Shown: piece by piece, positions 46,898 through 55,984 of the stretch
Numbering within the stretch: position 1 is the stretch's first letter
Layout of the letters: each line of letters opens with the position of its first letter
Assembly: GCA_020629415.1 (NCBI GenBank)
Contig: JAHDDL010000025.1
Location: 1-61,447, forward strand
Direction: 5' to 3'
DNA from: Maribacter sp.
GTDB lineage: Bacteria; Bacteroidota; Bacteroidia; Flavobacteriales; Flavobacteriaceae
Length of the DNA: 61,447 nucleotides
Translations under genes and position numbers: made by a program
The notes under the pieces: generated by a model
What the model was told of the DNA's origin: nothing
Databases searched by the model: none
Seen by the model: only the letters and a program-made list of their open reading frames with translations

Positions 46898-47770
46898 ATG
46901 GAACAGATTATAACATATTTTGAATCAATCCCTGCAGCGCACAGATCACTTATTTTGGTTGGTGGAATTACATTTTTTTGGATACTAGAGGGCATAGTAC
47001 CACTATTTAACGGTAGCTATAACAAATGGAAACACTCGGTTCCTAATTTCTTTTTTACACTAAGTACCATAATTATCAATTTCCCATTAGCATTTTTGTT
47101 GCTAAAAACATCAGATTGGGCAGTTGCCAATGAATTCGGTATCATTAATTGGTTACCAGAAATGCCATTATGGGCTTATGTATTTTTAGGTGTTGCCTTG
47201 CTTGACCTAATAGGAGCATATTTGGCGCATTTGGTAGAGCACCGTGTAAAACCTTTGTGGATGGTGCATTTGGTTCACCATACGGATCATAATGTTGATA
47301 CTACCACAGCAAATAGACATCATCCTTTAGAGAGTTTAATTCGTTATATTTTTACTTTGGTGGGTGTATTTGTAGTTGGTGCTCCTGTAGGCATAATTAT
47401 GTTGTACCAAAGTCTTTCGGTAGTATTATCACAGTTCAATCATGCCAATATTAAATTGCCAAAAAGTGTGGACAAAGCTATTAGTTGGGTGTTGATTTCT
47501 CCAGATATGCATAAAGTACATCATCACTACGTGTTACCATATACAGATTCTAATTACGGTAATATCTTTTCTTGGTGGGATCGTTTGTTCGGTACCTACA
47601 TGCATTTAGATCGAGAGAAAATTATCTACGGCGTAGACACTTTCCCAGATGAGGTGGCCAATGGTCAAATTAGCTCATTGTTGAAATATCCATTTGTGGG
47701 GTATAGGAAACCTACTACAGATGGTAGTAACCTAGCGGATGTGGTTAATGAACAGCCTTTAGTAAAGTAG
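46898..47770 (+). CDS. Sterol desaturase/fatty-acid hydroxylase family membrane protein
   Basis: 290 residues, about five membrane segments. The diiron histidine boxes are HLVEH, HLVHHTDHNVD, RHHPLE and HKVHHHY, as in the family of membrane-bound hydroxylases/desaturases. It is likely a lipid- or carotenoid-modifying enzyme; the product cannot be named. Its 3' end overlaps the 3' end of the NamZ-like gene by 12 bases on the opposite strand. Confidence 0.9.
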   Translation: MEQIITYFESIPAAHRSLILVGGITFFWILEGIVPLFNGSYNKWKHSVPNFFFTLSTIIINFPLAFLLLKTSDWAVANEFGIINWLPEMPLWAYVFLGVALLDLIGAYLAHLVEHRVKPLWMVHLVHHTDHNVDTTTANRHHPLESLIRYIFTLVGVFVVGAPVGIIMLYQSLSVVLSQFNHANIKLPKSVDKAISWVLISPDMHKVHHHYVLPYTDSNYGNIFSWWDRLFGTYMHLDREKIIYGVDTFPDEVANGQISSLLKYPFVGYRKPTTDGSNLADVVNEQPLVK

Positions 47771-48997
47771 ATACTTTGCCCTTATTTTTTTAAACTTTTC
47801 AATGTCTTTTTGCCAAGTTGCTTTAATTTCGGCATTAGTGGCACCGGCTTCAATTTGTTTTTGAAGTCTATTATTGCCTGCGTGTTTGGTAAATCCGCTC
47901 GTTAAAAAGAATTTACTTTTGTCCAAGGTATTGGTATAGGCGTCAATCATAAAATCCATTGTTACTTCGTTAATTCGTTCGGTTCTCGATAAATCTTTGC
48001 CGTAACAAAGTTTCCCCTCTTCCTTTGGGTATTTAGAACCAAAATTTGGTTTGGGAGTATAGGTGAAATCATACACTTTTGAATCTAAAAATGACGCTCC
48101 ATAACGTTGAAACTGAAACTCCGTTCCACGCCCGGCATTGATATTGGTGCCTTCTAACATTCCTAAACTCGGGTATAGGGTAATTGAAGTATCGTTAGGC
48201 AAGTTTGGCGAAGGTCTAATGGGTAAACTGTAGAACATGTCATGCGTCCAGTTTTCTAGAGGAATTACTGTAAGATTTACTTTTTTATTTCCTTCAAGCC
48301 ACATTTCTTCATTGATCATATTTGCATATTCACCAATGGTCATACCATACACTAAAGGTATTTGGGTCATGCCAAGAAAAGAAGTGTGTTCTGCTTCCAT
48401 CGTTGGGCCATCTACATAATGTGCGTTCGGGTTTGGTCTATCCAATACCAAAACGGGAATACCTTTTTCTGCACAAGCCTCCATCACTAATTGCATGGTA
48501 GAAATATAAGTGTAAAAACGAACGCCCACATCTTGTATATCGAACAGTACTAAGTCTAATCCCTCTAATTGATCCTGGTTTGGTTTTCTATTTTTTCCAT
48601 GTAAGGATATCAATTCTAGCCCTGTCTTGATGTCTTTACTATTGTTCACGTGTTCACCGGCATCAAAATTCCCCCTAAATCCGTGTTCTGGGGCAAAAAC
48701 ATGTTTAATGTCCACACCTAAAGATAGTAGGCTATCAACCAAATGGGTATGACCTTCAGATTTAAAAATGACACTGGTCTGGTTGGCGACAACAGCTATT
48801 TTTTTCCCTTTTAAAATTGGTAGATAGGCTTCCGTACGGTTAGCGGCTACAACTATTTCTTTTTTCTCTTGTACTATTTGTGGCTCGGTTTGGCTTTGCG
48901 TGCCTTCGGCTACATTTTCGGAATCGTTTCCGCAAGTAGCCAATACCAAAAACCATAATAAAACTGTACTTTTGAAATTGGATAAAAATAACATCAT
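47759..48997 (-). CDS. NamZ-like exo-N-acetylmuramidase (DUF1343), lipoprotein
   Basis: 412 residues with a lipobox VLATC (Cys22). The family motif APEHGFRG at about residues 111-118 is part of the DUF1343/NamZ active-site region, followed by DIQDVGVRFYTYI, PNLPNDTS and GRGTEFQFQRYG. Relatives release MurNAc from the non-reducing end of muropeptides for recycling. The start codon at 48997 abuts the + strand start at 48998, so neither gene has intergenic space for its promoter; the 3' end overlaps the desaturase gene. Confidence 0.92.
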   Translation of the reverse strand: MMLFLSNFKSTVLLWFLVLATCGNDSENVAEGTQSQTEPQIVQEKKEIVVAANRTEAYLPILKGKKIAVVANQTSVIFKSEGHTHLVDSLLSLGVDIKHVFAPEHGFRGNFDAGEHVNNSKDIKTGLELISLHGKNRKPNQDQLEGLDLVLFDIQDVGVRFYTYISTMQLVMEACAEKGIPVLVLDRPNPNAHYVDGPTMEAEHTSFLGMTQIPLVYGMTIGEYANMINEEMWLEGNKKVNLTVIPLENWTHDMFYSLPIRPSPNLPNDTSITLYPSLGMLEGTNINAGRGTEFQFQRYGASFLDSKVYDFTYTPKPNFGSKYPKEEGKLCYGKDLSRTERINEVTMDFMIDAYTNTLDKSKFFLTSGFTKHAGNNRLQKQIEAGATNAEIKATWQKDIEKFKKIRAKYLLY

Positions 48998-50239
48998 TTG
49001 AATCTAGAATATTTTATCGCCAAACGGCTTATAAAGGGTAAGGAGCATAAAATTAGTATATCCGCACCAATAATAAAAATAGCTATTGCCGCAATTGCTA
49101 TTGGGGTGGTTATGATGTTGATCGCTATTGCTACGGGGTTGGGTTTAAAAGAAAAAATCCGTGAAAAAGTGACCGCTTTTAACGGTCACGTACAAATCTA
49201 TAATTACGATAATAATAATTCTGAAGTATCTGTGGTACCTGTGAGTACGGAACAAGAGTTCTATCCGGATTTTAAAATGGTAGATGGGGTGCAACATATT
49301 CAGGCGGTGGCCACCAAGGCGGGTATTATAAGAACGGAAGATACTTTTGAAGGTATTATTGCCAAAGGTGTTGGCAAGGATTATAATTGGAAACCGTTTG
49401 AAGAGTTTCTTATTGACGGGGTGTTGCCAGATTATTCCGGGGAGTTAAATTCAGATGTGTTGATTTCCAGGATAATGGCAAACCGACTCAATTTTAAAGT
49501 GGGCGACTCGTTTTTCACCTTTTTTTTACGGGATGATGCAGCGGATAAAATACCCAATCAACGGAAGTTCACCATTACCGGTATTTTTGATAGTGGATTT
49601 GAAGAGATTGACGGACTCTATATTTTCACCGACATAAGGCATATTCAACGCATGAATAAGTGGGAAAATACCGAAGTTGGTAATTTTGAGATATTCTTGA
49701 ACAGTTTTGATGATATTGATCAAAAAGCAAATGAGATTTACGGAGAAACGGTTGCTAGTTTAGATACCAAGACCATAAAAGATAAGTACTATAAAATTTT
49801 TGAATGGATCGGACTTTTTGATTTTAATATTGCCCTGATCATAGGCATTATGATCATAGTTGGCGGTATTAATATGATTACTGCATTGTTGGTACTTATT
49901 TTAGAACGAACGCCCATGATCGGTATATTAAAGGCATTGGGTACCACAAATTGGAGTATTAGAAAGGTTTTTTTATATAATGCAGCTTATTTGATTGCGG
50001 TAGGTTTGTTTTGGGGCAACCTTATAGGCTTGGGTATTATCTTTATTCAGGATCAGTTTAGGGTATTTAAATTTCCAAATCCAAAGGAGTATTATATTGA
50101 GTACATACCCGTAAGTATAGATCTGTGGACTATTCTTTTCTTAAATGCGGGGGTATTGTTGTTATGTTTATTGATGTTACTGATTCCATCATATATAATA
50201 ACCAGAATTACACCGGTAAAGGCTATCCGATTTGAGTAG
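48998..50239 (+). CDS. ABC transporter permease (LolE/MacB-FtsX family)
   Basis: 413 residues beginning at a TTG (MNLEYFIAKRLIKGKEHKISIS), which matches the N terminus of flavobacterial homologues better than any ATG downstream. One helix at about residues 24-48, a large periplasmic domain (50-270), then three helices of FtsX type near the C terminus (about 270-400). Such permeases in Bacteroidota are typically linked to lipoprotein sorting or export. The ATP-binding partner is not adjacent. Confidence 0.85.
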   Translation: MNLEYFIAKRLIKGKEHKISISAPIIKIAIAAIAIGVVMMLIAIATGLGLKEKIREKVTAFNGHVQIYNYDNNNSEVSVVPVSTEQEFYPDFKMVDGVQHIQAVATKAGIIRTEDTFEGIIAKGVGKDYNWKPFEEFLIDGVLPDYSGELNSDVLISRIMANRLNFKVGDSFFTFFLRDDAADKIPNQRKFTITGIFDSGFEEIDGLYIFTDIRHIQRMNKWENTEVGNFEIFLNSFDDIDQKANEIYGETVASLDTKTIKDKYYKIFEWIGLFDFNIALIIGIMIIVGGINMITALLVLILERTPMIGILKALGTTNWSIRKVFLYNAAYLIAVGLFWGNLIGLGIIFIQDQFRVFKFPNPKEYYIEYIPVSIDLWTILFLNAGVLLLCLLMLLIPSYIITRITPVKAIRFE

Positions 50240-50251
50240 TAGAAGTTTGAA

Positions 50252-50545
50252 TTATAGATGTTCTACAAAGTTCATTCGTTTTCCTAGAACTCTTACCACA
50301 TAGATTTCGTTCTTGTTTTCAAATTGGTAAAATATAACATGAGCTTTGAAATTATAGAACTTTAATCCATTTGCAATTGGTGATGCATTTTTGGCTAAGC
50401 TAGGTCTGTCAGATAATTCCAATAGAAAATTTTCTAACTCCTGTAGGTAACTTGTTGCTGGTGATTGTCCAAAAAAATTAATACCATATTTATAAATAGC
50501 AATTAAATCTTGTTGTGCTTTGGTAGATAAATTATAATTTGCCAT
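50252..50545 (-). CDS. ParE/RelE-family toxin
   Basis: 97 residues. The fold signature is STKAQQDLIAIYKYGINFFG, then LQELENFLLELSDRP and HVIFYQFENKNEIYVVRVLGKRM. This is a type II toxin of the ParE/RelE superfamily; ParE (gyrase) is more likely because the partner is a ribbon-helix-helix antitoxin. It overlaps the antitoxin gene by 14 bases, so the two are translationally coupled. Confidence 0.88.
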   Translation of the reverse strand: MANYNLSTKAQQDLIAIYKYGINFFGQSPATSYLQELENFLLELSDRPSLAKNASPIANGLKFYNFKAHVIFYQFENKNEIYVVRVLGKRMNFVEHL

Positions 50546-50774
50546 TATCTACTTGCTCAATAATATCAGTGATTTTTAGTGAGCTTCTTCCGCTCTGTAA
50601 ACCTTCATCAATGGCATTTTTTAATTCTGCCAATTTCATATTTTCTTGTTGGTCTTTTCTAACCAAATCACGTATATATTCACTGTCATTAGTGTAATCG
50701 CCACTCTCTACTTTTAACTTTATCCAATTATCTTGCTGATCAGTAAAGGTTATAGATTTTCGTATTGTTGCCAT
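50532..50774 (-). CDS. ParD-like ribbon-helix-helix antitoxin
   Basis: 80 residues from the ATG at 50774 (MATIRKSITFTDQQDN); the frame goes further upstream but this is the family start. The RHH DNA-binding part (ITFTDQQDNWIKLKVESGDYTNDSEYIRDLVR) is N-terminal and the toxin-binding tail is C-terminal. It is encoded first, as usual. A perfect palindrome at 50788-50815 sits just upstream and is a good autoregulatory operator. Confidence 0.88.
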   Translation of the reverse strand: MATIRKSITFTDQQDNWIKLKVESGDYTNDSEYIRDLVRKDQQENMKLAELKNAIDEGLQSGRSSLKITDIIEQVDNGKL

Positions 50775-50787
50775 AAAAAAGAGATTA

Positions 50788-50815
50788 TGGTGCAATATAG
50801 TAATTATTTGCACCA
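50788..50815. promoter_or_regulatory. Operator of the ParDE-like toxin-antitoxin pair
   Basis: TGGTGCAA (50788-50795) and TTGCACCA (50808-50815) form a perfect 8-bp inverted repeat with a 12-base spacer, starting 13 bases before the antitoxin start codon. RHH antitoxins typically bind such sites as dimers of dimers. Confidence 0.6.
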
Positions 50816-50882
50816 CATTATACATTGGTCTAAACTTAACATAGTTAGTGGTTTATTCTAGCATTAACTTGAGCGTTTTTGG

Positions 50883-50890
50883 TAAATTTG
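50883..50890 (+). promoter_or_regulatory. -7 box of the M20 peptidase gene
   Basis: TAAATTTG matches the -7 consensus exactly and lies 16 bases before the start codon at 50907. The only nearby TTG is too close (11 bases). Confidence 0.35.
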
Positions 50891-50906
50891 ATGTAAAACA
50901 GACCAC

Positions 50907-52202
50907 ATGCATCAAAAGTTACTTTTTACACTATTTACATTGTTGTTAGTGACCACTAGCAATGCGCAAAAGCTTTCTAAGAACGAAAAGAAGGTTTTAA
51001 AATCCATCGAAAAAAATAATGATGAGGCAATTTCATTCTTGGAGAAAGTCGTCAATATCAATAGCGGAACTTTAAACCTTAAAGGGGTAGAAATGGTAGG
51101 AAAAGAATTTGCTACTGCTTTTACTGAAATTGGTTTTGAAAGTACGTGGATTCCCATGCCCGAAGAAATGAATAGAGCGGGACACTTATTTGCGGAGATC
51201 AAAGGGACCAAAGGAAAGAAATTATTATTAATAGGTCATTTAGATACGGTTTTTGAAGAAGATAGTCCGTTTCAAACATTTAAAATGGTGAACGATTCTA
51301 TTGCCCATGCGCCAGGAGGTAATGATATGAAAGGTGGCAATGTCATTGTGCTCTATGCATTAAAAGCATTAAGGGAAAACGGATTGCTAGATGATGCTCA
51401 GATTATAGTCGCTTTTACCGGAGATGAAGAAAGTACTGGTAGTCCATTGGAAAAAAGTAGGCACGATTTAATTGAAGCAGCAAAAAGAAGTGATATTGGT
51501 CTGGGTTTTGAAACTTCTACAGGGTTCAATTATGCTACCGTTGCCCGTAGAGGATCATCTGGCTGGAAAGTTGAAGTGGAAGGTAAAAGAGCGCATTCAT
51601 CGGGTATTTTTAGTGAAGACACGGGTGCAGGTGCCATTTTTGAAATGTCAAGAATATTGAACGGTTTTTATACCGATGTTAAGGGTGAAGATTTATTGAC
51701 CTTTAACCCTGGAACTTTAGTGGGAGGAACGTTTGTTGAATTTGATGAAATGACCAGTAAGGGTAGGGTGTTCGGTAAGACCAATGTAGTAGCGCAAAAA
51801 GCAGAGGTGCGTGGCGGATTGCGTTTTATATCCGAAGAACAAAAGGAACGTGCCCGTGACAATATGAGAACGGTTGTTGCTAACAATTTACCACATACAT
51901 CTGCAAAGGTGACTTTCAAAGATAGTTATCCGGCAATGCAACCTACAGAAGGAAATAAAGCTTTGTTAGCAAAGCTAAATCAAGTAAGCCTTGATTTGAA
52001 ACAAGGTGAGGTAATTGCATATGATCCCGGTAAAAGAGGAGCGGCAGATACTTCTTTTGTAGCGGAATATGTAGATTGTTTGGACGGATTGGGTACTATG
52101 GGAAATGCTGCCCATACTCCTGAGGAAACCGTGAACTTGAATACGATAGAAGCATTAACAAAAAGAACGGCATTATTAATTTATAGATTGATAAATGAGT
52201 AA
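50907..52202 (+). CDS. M20-family metallocarboxypeptidase, exported
   Basis: 431 residues with a signal peptide ending at about residue 20 (TTSNAQ). The zinc site and catalysis are visible: His111 and Asp113 in GHLDTV, Asp140 in GGNDMKGG, and Glu174-Glu175 in TGDEES. It resembles carboxypeptidase G2-like enzymes. It overlaps the aldose epimerase gene by 8 bases. Confidence 0.9.
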   Translation: MHQKLLFTLFTLLLVTTSNAQKLSKNEKKVLKSIEKNNDEAISFLEKVVNINSGTLNLKGVEMVGKEFATAFTEIGFESTWIPMPEEMNRAGHLFAEIKGTKGKKLLLIGHLDTVFEEDSPFQTFKMVNDSIAHAPGGNDMKGGNVIVLYALKALRENGLLDDAQIIVAFTGDEESTGSPLEKSRHDLIEAAKRSDIGLGFETSTGFNYATVARRGSSGWKVEVEGKRAHSSGIFSEDTGAGAIFEMSRILNGFYTDVKGEDLLTFNPGTLVGGTFVEFDEMTSKGRVFGKTNVVAQKAEVRGGLRFISEEQKERARDNMRTVVANNLPHTSAKVTFKDSYPAMQPTEGNKALLAKLNQVSLDLKQGEVIAYDPGKRGAADTSFVAEYVDCLDGLGTMGNAAHTPEETVNLNTIEALTKRTALLIYRLINE

Positions 52203-52980
52203 TATAACAACAATAAAAGTAGGAGACCATCAGGTTAAAATTGAAGCTGGAGAATTGGTAGGCTACCAAGTTTCTGGTCATGAGTTTATGCATCAAAAAG
52301 GGAACCCCGGTTGGCGAAGTGTAGATACTGAAATGTTTCCGTTGATCGGTCCTACCAATGAAGCGGACTTTAAGGTAAATACTCCAAAAGGATTTGCTAC
52401 CCAAGATCAACATGGACTATTGCGTGAAATGGAATATGTACTTACGGATAGTACCGATAGTAAAGCCGTATTTTCTAAAAAATATAGCGCGAATACGGAA
52501 ATTTTAAACTCTAAATATCCAGCAAAATCAACTGCCGAAAAATTGAGTTGGCCTTATGATTTTGAGTTCATAAAAACACTTGAATTGGTGAACAATACTT
52601 TAGAAGTTACGTTTTCTATTTCAGGAGAAGAAGGTATGCCTTTTATGTTGGGTTATCATCCGGCATTTATGCTACATTCAGAAAATGCCGTAATCTCAAC
52701 GGGCAATCAAGACATTACTATTCCAGAAGTAATGGCGGTGGGTAGTAGGGCACTACAAGTGCCTAAAACGGATACCATTATCTTAAAAGATGAGAAATCC
52801 ATTCAAATAACATCTGAAGGGTTTAGCCATTTTATGCTTTGGACAGAGGTGCCAAATATGGTTTGTATAGAGCCGATTACCTTTTATCCATATGCTGTGG
52901 CACAACAGAATTTAGCGGAAGGATTTATGGTGCTAAAAGATGAGCCTGCCATTTTTAAGGTAAGTTTAAAACCATTGTAG
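52195..52980 (+). CDS. Aldose 1-epimerase family protein
   Basis: 261 residues of galactose mutarotase-like beta sandwich. Visible are EFMHQKGNPGWRSVDTEMFPLIGP, the ATQDQHGLLREMEY histidine region, and FMLGYHPAFML with the conserved Tyr-His-Pro. It may act on hexoses or hexose-6-phosphates. The start codon overlaps the end of the M20 gene, suggesting coupling without a clear functional link. Confidence 0.87.
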   Translation: MSNITTIKVGDHQVKIEAGELVGYQVSGHEFMHQKGNPGWRSVDTEMFPLIGPTNEADFKVNTPKGFATQDQHGLLREMEYVLTDSTDSKAVFSKKYSANTEILNSKYPAKSTAEKLSWPYDFEFIKTLELVNNTLEVTFSISGEEGMPFMLGYHPAFMLHSENAVISTGNQDITIPEVMAVGSRALQVPKTDTIILKDEKSIQITSEGFSHFMLWTEVPNMVCIEPITFYPYAVAQQNLAEGFMVLKDEPAIFKVSLKPL

Positions 52981-53007
52981 TCAAAAACTACCGTTAAGTA
53001 CAGATGT

Positions 53008-53781
53008 ATGTGTTATGATGTAAAAACCAGTTTGGAAGCGCAGCTAAAAAGAGCGAAACGTAATCAAGATTTAAAGGCAATTGAAGAAATTGTTGAAAAA
53101 TTAGGGCCGTTGACCGATCTACCGCTTCATCATGCATCGGGGTTTTCACATCCAGACGTGTTGATCTACACTAATCAGGATCGTTTTTATCCCATAGTAG
53201 CTACTTGGGGGTTAATTCCGCATTGGGTAAATAATGTAGATCAACAAAAGAAAATTTGGAACAGTACATTAAATGCTCGGGTAGAAACCATTTTTGAAAA
53301 ACCCGCCTTTAGGGATGCAGCCAATGAGAAACGTTGTATACTTTATGTGGACGGATTTTATGAGCATCATCATTTTAAAAATAACACCTATCCATTTTTC
53401 ATCCACCGAAAAAGTAATGAACCATTAGCTTTGGCTGCATTATGGTCTAAATGGATACACCCTGAACATGGTGGTACTATCCATTCTTTTTCAATTGTAA
53501 CCACTGTTGGTAATGGCATGATGGCTAAAATTCATAATAACCCAAAATTAAAAGAACCCCGCATGCCATTAATACTATCCGATGATATGGAAGAGCAATG
53601 GCTTTCCTCACATTCGGATTTTGAAAAGGAGTTAAAAGAACTATTGAACAGAAATGACAAGGTGGAATTAGAGGCACATACCGTGGGCAAGCTTCGAGGT
53701 AAAAATTATGCAGGCAATATTGCTTCAATTACCGATGAGGTAAAATACATGGAACTTGAAACTAATGAGTTGGACTTTTAG
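53008..53781 (+). CDS. SRAP/YedK-type SOS response-associated peptidase
   Basis: 257 residues. Cys2 directly follows the initiator Met (MCYDVKTS), the residue that forms a thiazolidine link with abasic sites in single-stranded DNA after Met removal. The other active-site parts are LNARVETI (Asn), YVDGFYEHHH (Glu) and KIHNNPKLKEPRMPLIL (His). The family protects abasic sites during replication. It is followed 3 bases later by the TfoX-N gene. Confidence 0.93.
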   Translation: MCYDVKTSLEAQLKRAKRNQDLKAIEEIVEKLGPLTDLPLHHASGFSHPDVLIYTNQDRFYPIVATWGLIPHWVNNVDQQKKIWNSTLNARVETIFEKPAFRDAANEKRCILYVDGFYEHHHFKNNTYPFFIHRKSNEPLALAALWSKWIHPEHGGTIHSFSIVTTVGNGMMAKIHNNPKLKEPRMPLILSDDMEEQWLSSHSDFEKELKELLNRNDKVELEAHTVGKLRGKNYAGNIASITDEVKYMELETNELDF

Positions 53782-53784
53782 AAA

Positions 53785-54129
53785 ATGGCATACAGTGAAT
53801 ATTTGGCAGATAGGGTAAGACCAAGATTAAAGGGAAAAGGGTTTGTAGAGGAGAAGAAAATGATGGGCGTGCTCGTTTTTATGGTCAATGGGAAAATGTG
53901 CATTGGTATTATGTTCGATAAAAAAACCGAAGAAGACAAGTTAATGGTAAGAGTAGGGAAACTCAATTATGAAGAATTGCTAAATAAACCGGGTAGTAGC
54001 CCAATGGATTTTACGGGTAAGCCTTCACGTGGTTTTTTGTTTGTTGGTCCTGATGGGTTCGATAATGAAAATGACCTGGATTTTTGGGTGACGAAAGCTT
54101 TGGAGTTTAATATACTTTTAAATACATGA
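53785..54129 (+). CDS. TfoX N-terminal domain protein
   Basis: 114 residues containing only the TfoX-N fold (SEYLADRVRPRLKGKGFVEEKKMMGVLVFMVNGKMCIGIM). Full-length TfoX/Sxy proteins regulate competence in gamma-proteobacteria; stand-alone N domains are common and of unknown function. It is 3 bases after the SRAP gene, so an operon of DNA-related proteins is plausible. Confidence 0.87.
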   Translation: MAYSEYLADRVRPRLKGKGFVEEKKMMGVLVFMVNGKMCIGIMFDKKTEEDKLMVRVGKLNYEELLNKPGSSPMDFTGKPSRGFLFVGPDGFDNENDLDFWVTKALEFNILLNT

Positions 54130-54181
54130 TCTTGGCTGTCAAATAGGCTTTCATGCCCTATGAAATGATTAAATTTACGGC

Positions 54182-55930
54182 GTGAAAAACATTTTTCCTT
54201 TTCTGGATTGGATTTCATCCTATAAAAAAACCGACTTTGTAAAAGATTTGTTGGCGGGTATTACCGTAGGTATTGTATTGGTGCCACAAGGTATGGCATA
54301 TGCAATGATAGCAGGTTTGCCACCCGTACATGGTCTTTATGCCTCTTTATTTCCTGTCCTTGTTTATGCACTTTTAGGCACCTCAAGAAAAATAGCGGTT
54401 GGTCCTGTGGCTATGGATTCGCTTTTGGTGGCTGTAGGTTTGGGTACCTTGGCTATAACCGGGGTAGAAAACTATATAAAAATGGTGGTGGTACTTGCCT
54501 TAATGGTAGGTGTTATTCAGTTTTTATTGGGGGTTTTGCGAATGGGCTTCTTGGTCAATTTTCTTTCAAAACCGGTAATTAGTGGTTTTACATCTGCCGC
54601 GGCTATTATAATTGTTTTTAGCCAAATGAAACATTTGTTGGGTATTTCCGTAGTAGGAAGTAACAGAATCTACAAGACCGTAATCAATATTTTTTATAAG
54701 CTAGGAGAAATAAATTATGTGGATTTCTCAATCGGTCTTGTTGGTATAGCTTTGTTGCTAGGGTTTAAAAAGTGGGCAAAGAACATTCCCGGTATATTAA
54801 TTATCGTAGTGTTGGGGATTGTGGCGGTTTACTTTTTTCAGCTAGAAACTTACGGAGTTAAATTGGTAGGAAACGTACCTAGTGGATTGCCATCTTTTAT
54901 AATGCCTACATTGAATATTGAAGATGTAAAGCAACTTGCGCCAATTGCTATAGCATTGGCATTGGTGGGCTATTTAGAAGCTATTTCTATAGGTAAGGCC
55001 ATTGAAGATAAAACAGGGGAAGATACCATAAGGGCAAATCAAGAATTAATAGCCTTAGGATCATCAAATATTGTGGGTTCTTTTTTTCAAGGGTATCCAG
55101 TGACAGCAAGTTTTTCTAGATCGGCAATTAGTTTTGATGCTGGTACTAAAACCAATTTAAGTGCTGTCTTCAGTGTTATTTTGGTGGTGTTGACCTTACT
55201 TTTTTTAACACCGTTGTTTAAGTTTTTACCCAATGCTATTCTGGCTAGTATCATTATGGTATCCGTAGTAAAACTTATAGATATTAAGTACTTTAAATAT
55301 TTATGGTCAAACAGAAAAGATGAATTTTTTGTGATGCTGGTGACTTTTTTGATCACTTTGTTCATCGGTATCACACAAGGTATTTTAATAGGTGTTCTAT
55401 GCTCTTTATTGCTAATGGTCTATAGGACTTCTAAACCCCATTTTGTAGAGATTGGTAATATTGGCAATTCCGACTATTATAAAAATGTAATTCGTTTTGC
55501 AGATGAGGTGGTGGTGCGTAACGATCTTTTGATTGTTAGGTTCGATTCTCAGTTGTATTTTGGTAATTCAGCTTATTTTAAAAAACAATTGCTTAAGCAT
55601 ATAAAGGCAAAAGGTCCGGCACTTAAAGGAATTATTTTGAATGCAGAATCCATAAATTACATTGATGCCACCGCTGCGGATATGTTGACTAAATTAATAC
55701 ACGATATTAGAGAACGTGAACTGCAATTTTACATTGCAGGCGCCATTGGACCAACAAGGGATATTATTTTTAGTACAGGTATTATCAAGGAATTACAGCG
55801 AGAATTTTTGTTCGTAAAAACAAAAGAAGCTGTCGATTTCTTTGATGACCCCAATGAGATTTCCTTATTGGCCGCGAAAGTAGCCTATGAAAATAGTAGA
55901 ATGGCCAAGCCCAAAAGGAATATAAATTAA
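54182..55930 (+). CDS. SulP-family anion transporter with STAS domain
   Basis: 582 residues from a GTG (MKNIFPFLDWISS). The SLC26 signature lies near VGIVLVPQGMAYAMIAGLPPVHGLYASLFP and there are about eleven to twelve membrane helices. The C-terminal STAS domain (about 445-560) has NAESINYIDATAADMLTKL. Substrates of SulP proteins include sulfate, bicarbonate and others. The CstB-like gene starts 54 bases downstream, suggesting a sulfur anion role. Confidence 0.92.
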   Translation: MKNIFPFLDWISSYKKTDFVKDLLAGITVGIVLVPQGMAYAMIAGLPPVHGLYASLFPVLVYALLGTSRKIAVGPVAMDSLLVAVGLGTLAITGVENYIKMVVVLALMVGVIQFLLGVLRMGFLVNFLSKPVISGFTSAAAIIIVFSQMKHLLGISVVGSNRIYKTVINIFYKLGEINYVDFSIGLVGIALLLGFKKWAKNIPGILIIVVLGIVAVYFFQLETYGVKLVGNVPSGLPSFIMPTLNIEDVKQLAPIAIALALVGYLEAISIGKAIEDKTGEDTIRANQELIALGSSNIVGSFFQGYPVTASFSRSAISFDAGTKTNLSAVFSVILVVLTLLFLTPLFKFLPNAILASIIMVSVVKLIDIKYFKYLWSNRKDEFFVMLVTFLITLFIGITQGILIGVLCSLLLMVYRTSKPHFVEIGNIGNSDYYKNVIRFADEVVVRNDLLIVRFDSQLYFGNSAYFKKQLLKHIKAKGPALKGIILNAESINYIDATAADMLTKLIHDIRERELQFYIAGAIGPTRDIIFSTGIIKELQREFLFVKTKEAVDFFDDPNEISLLAAKVAYENSRMAKPKRNIN

Positions 55931-55984
55931 AAAAATCTTGTACCTTAAAGGTGTAGCGATTGTTATAATATAAAGTAGTTTAGT

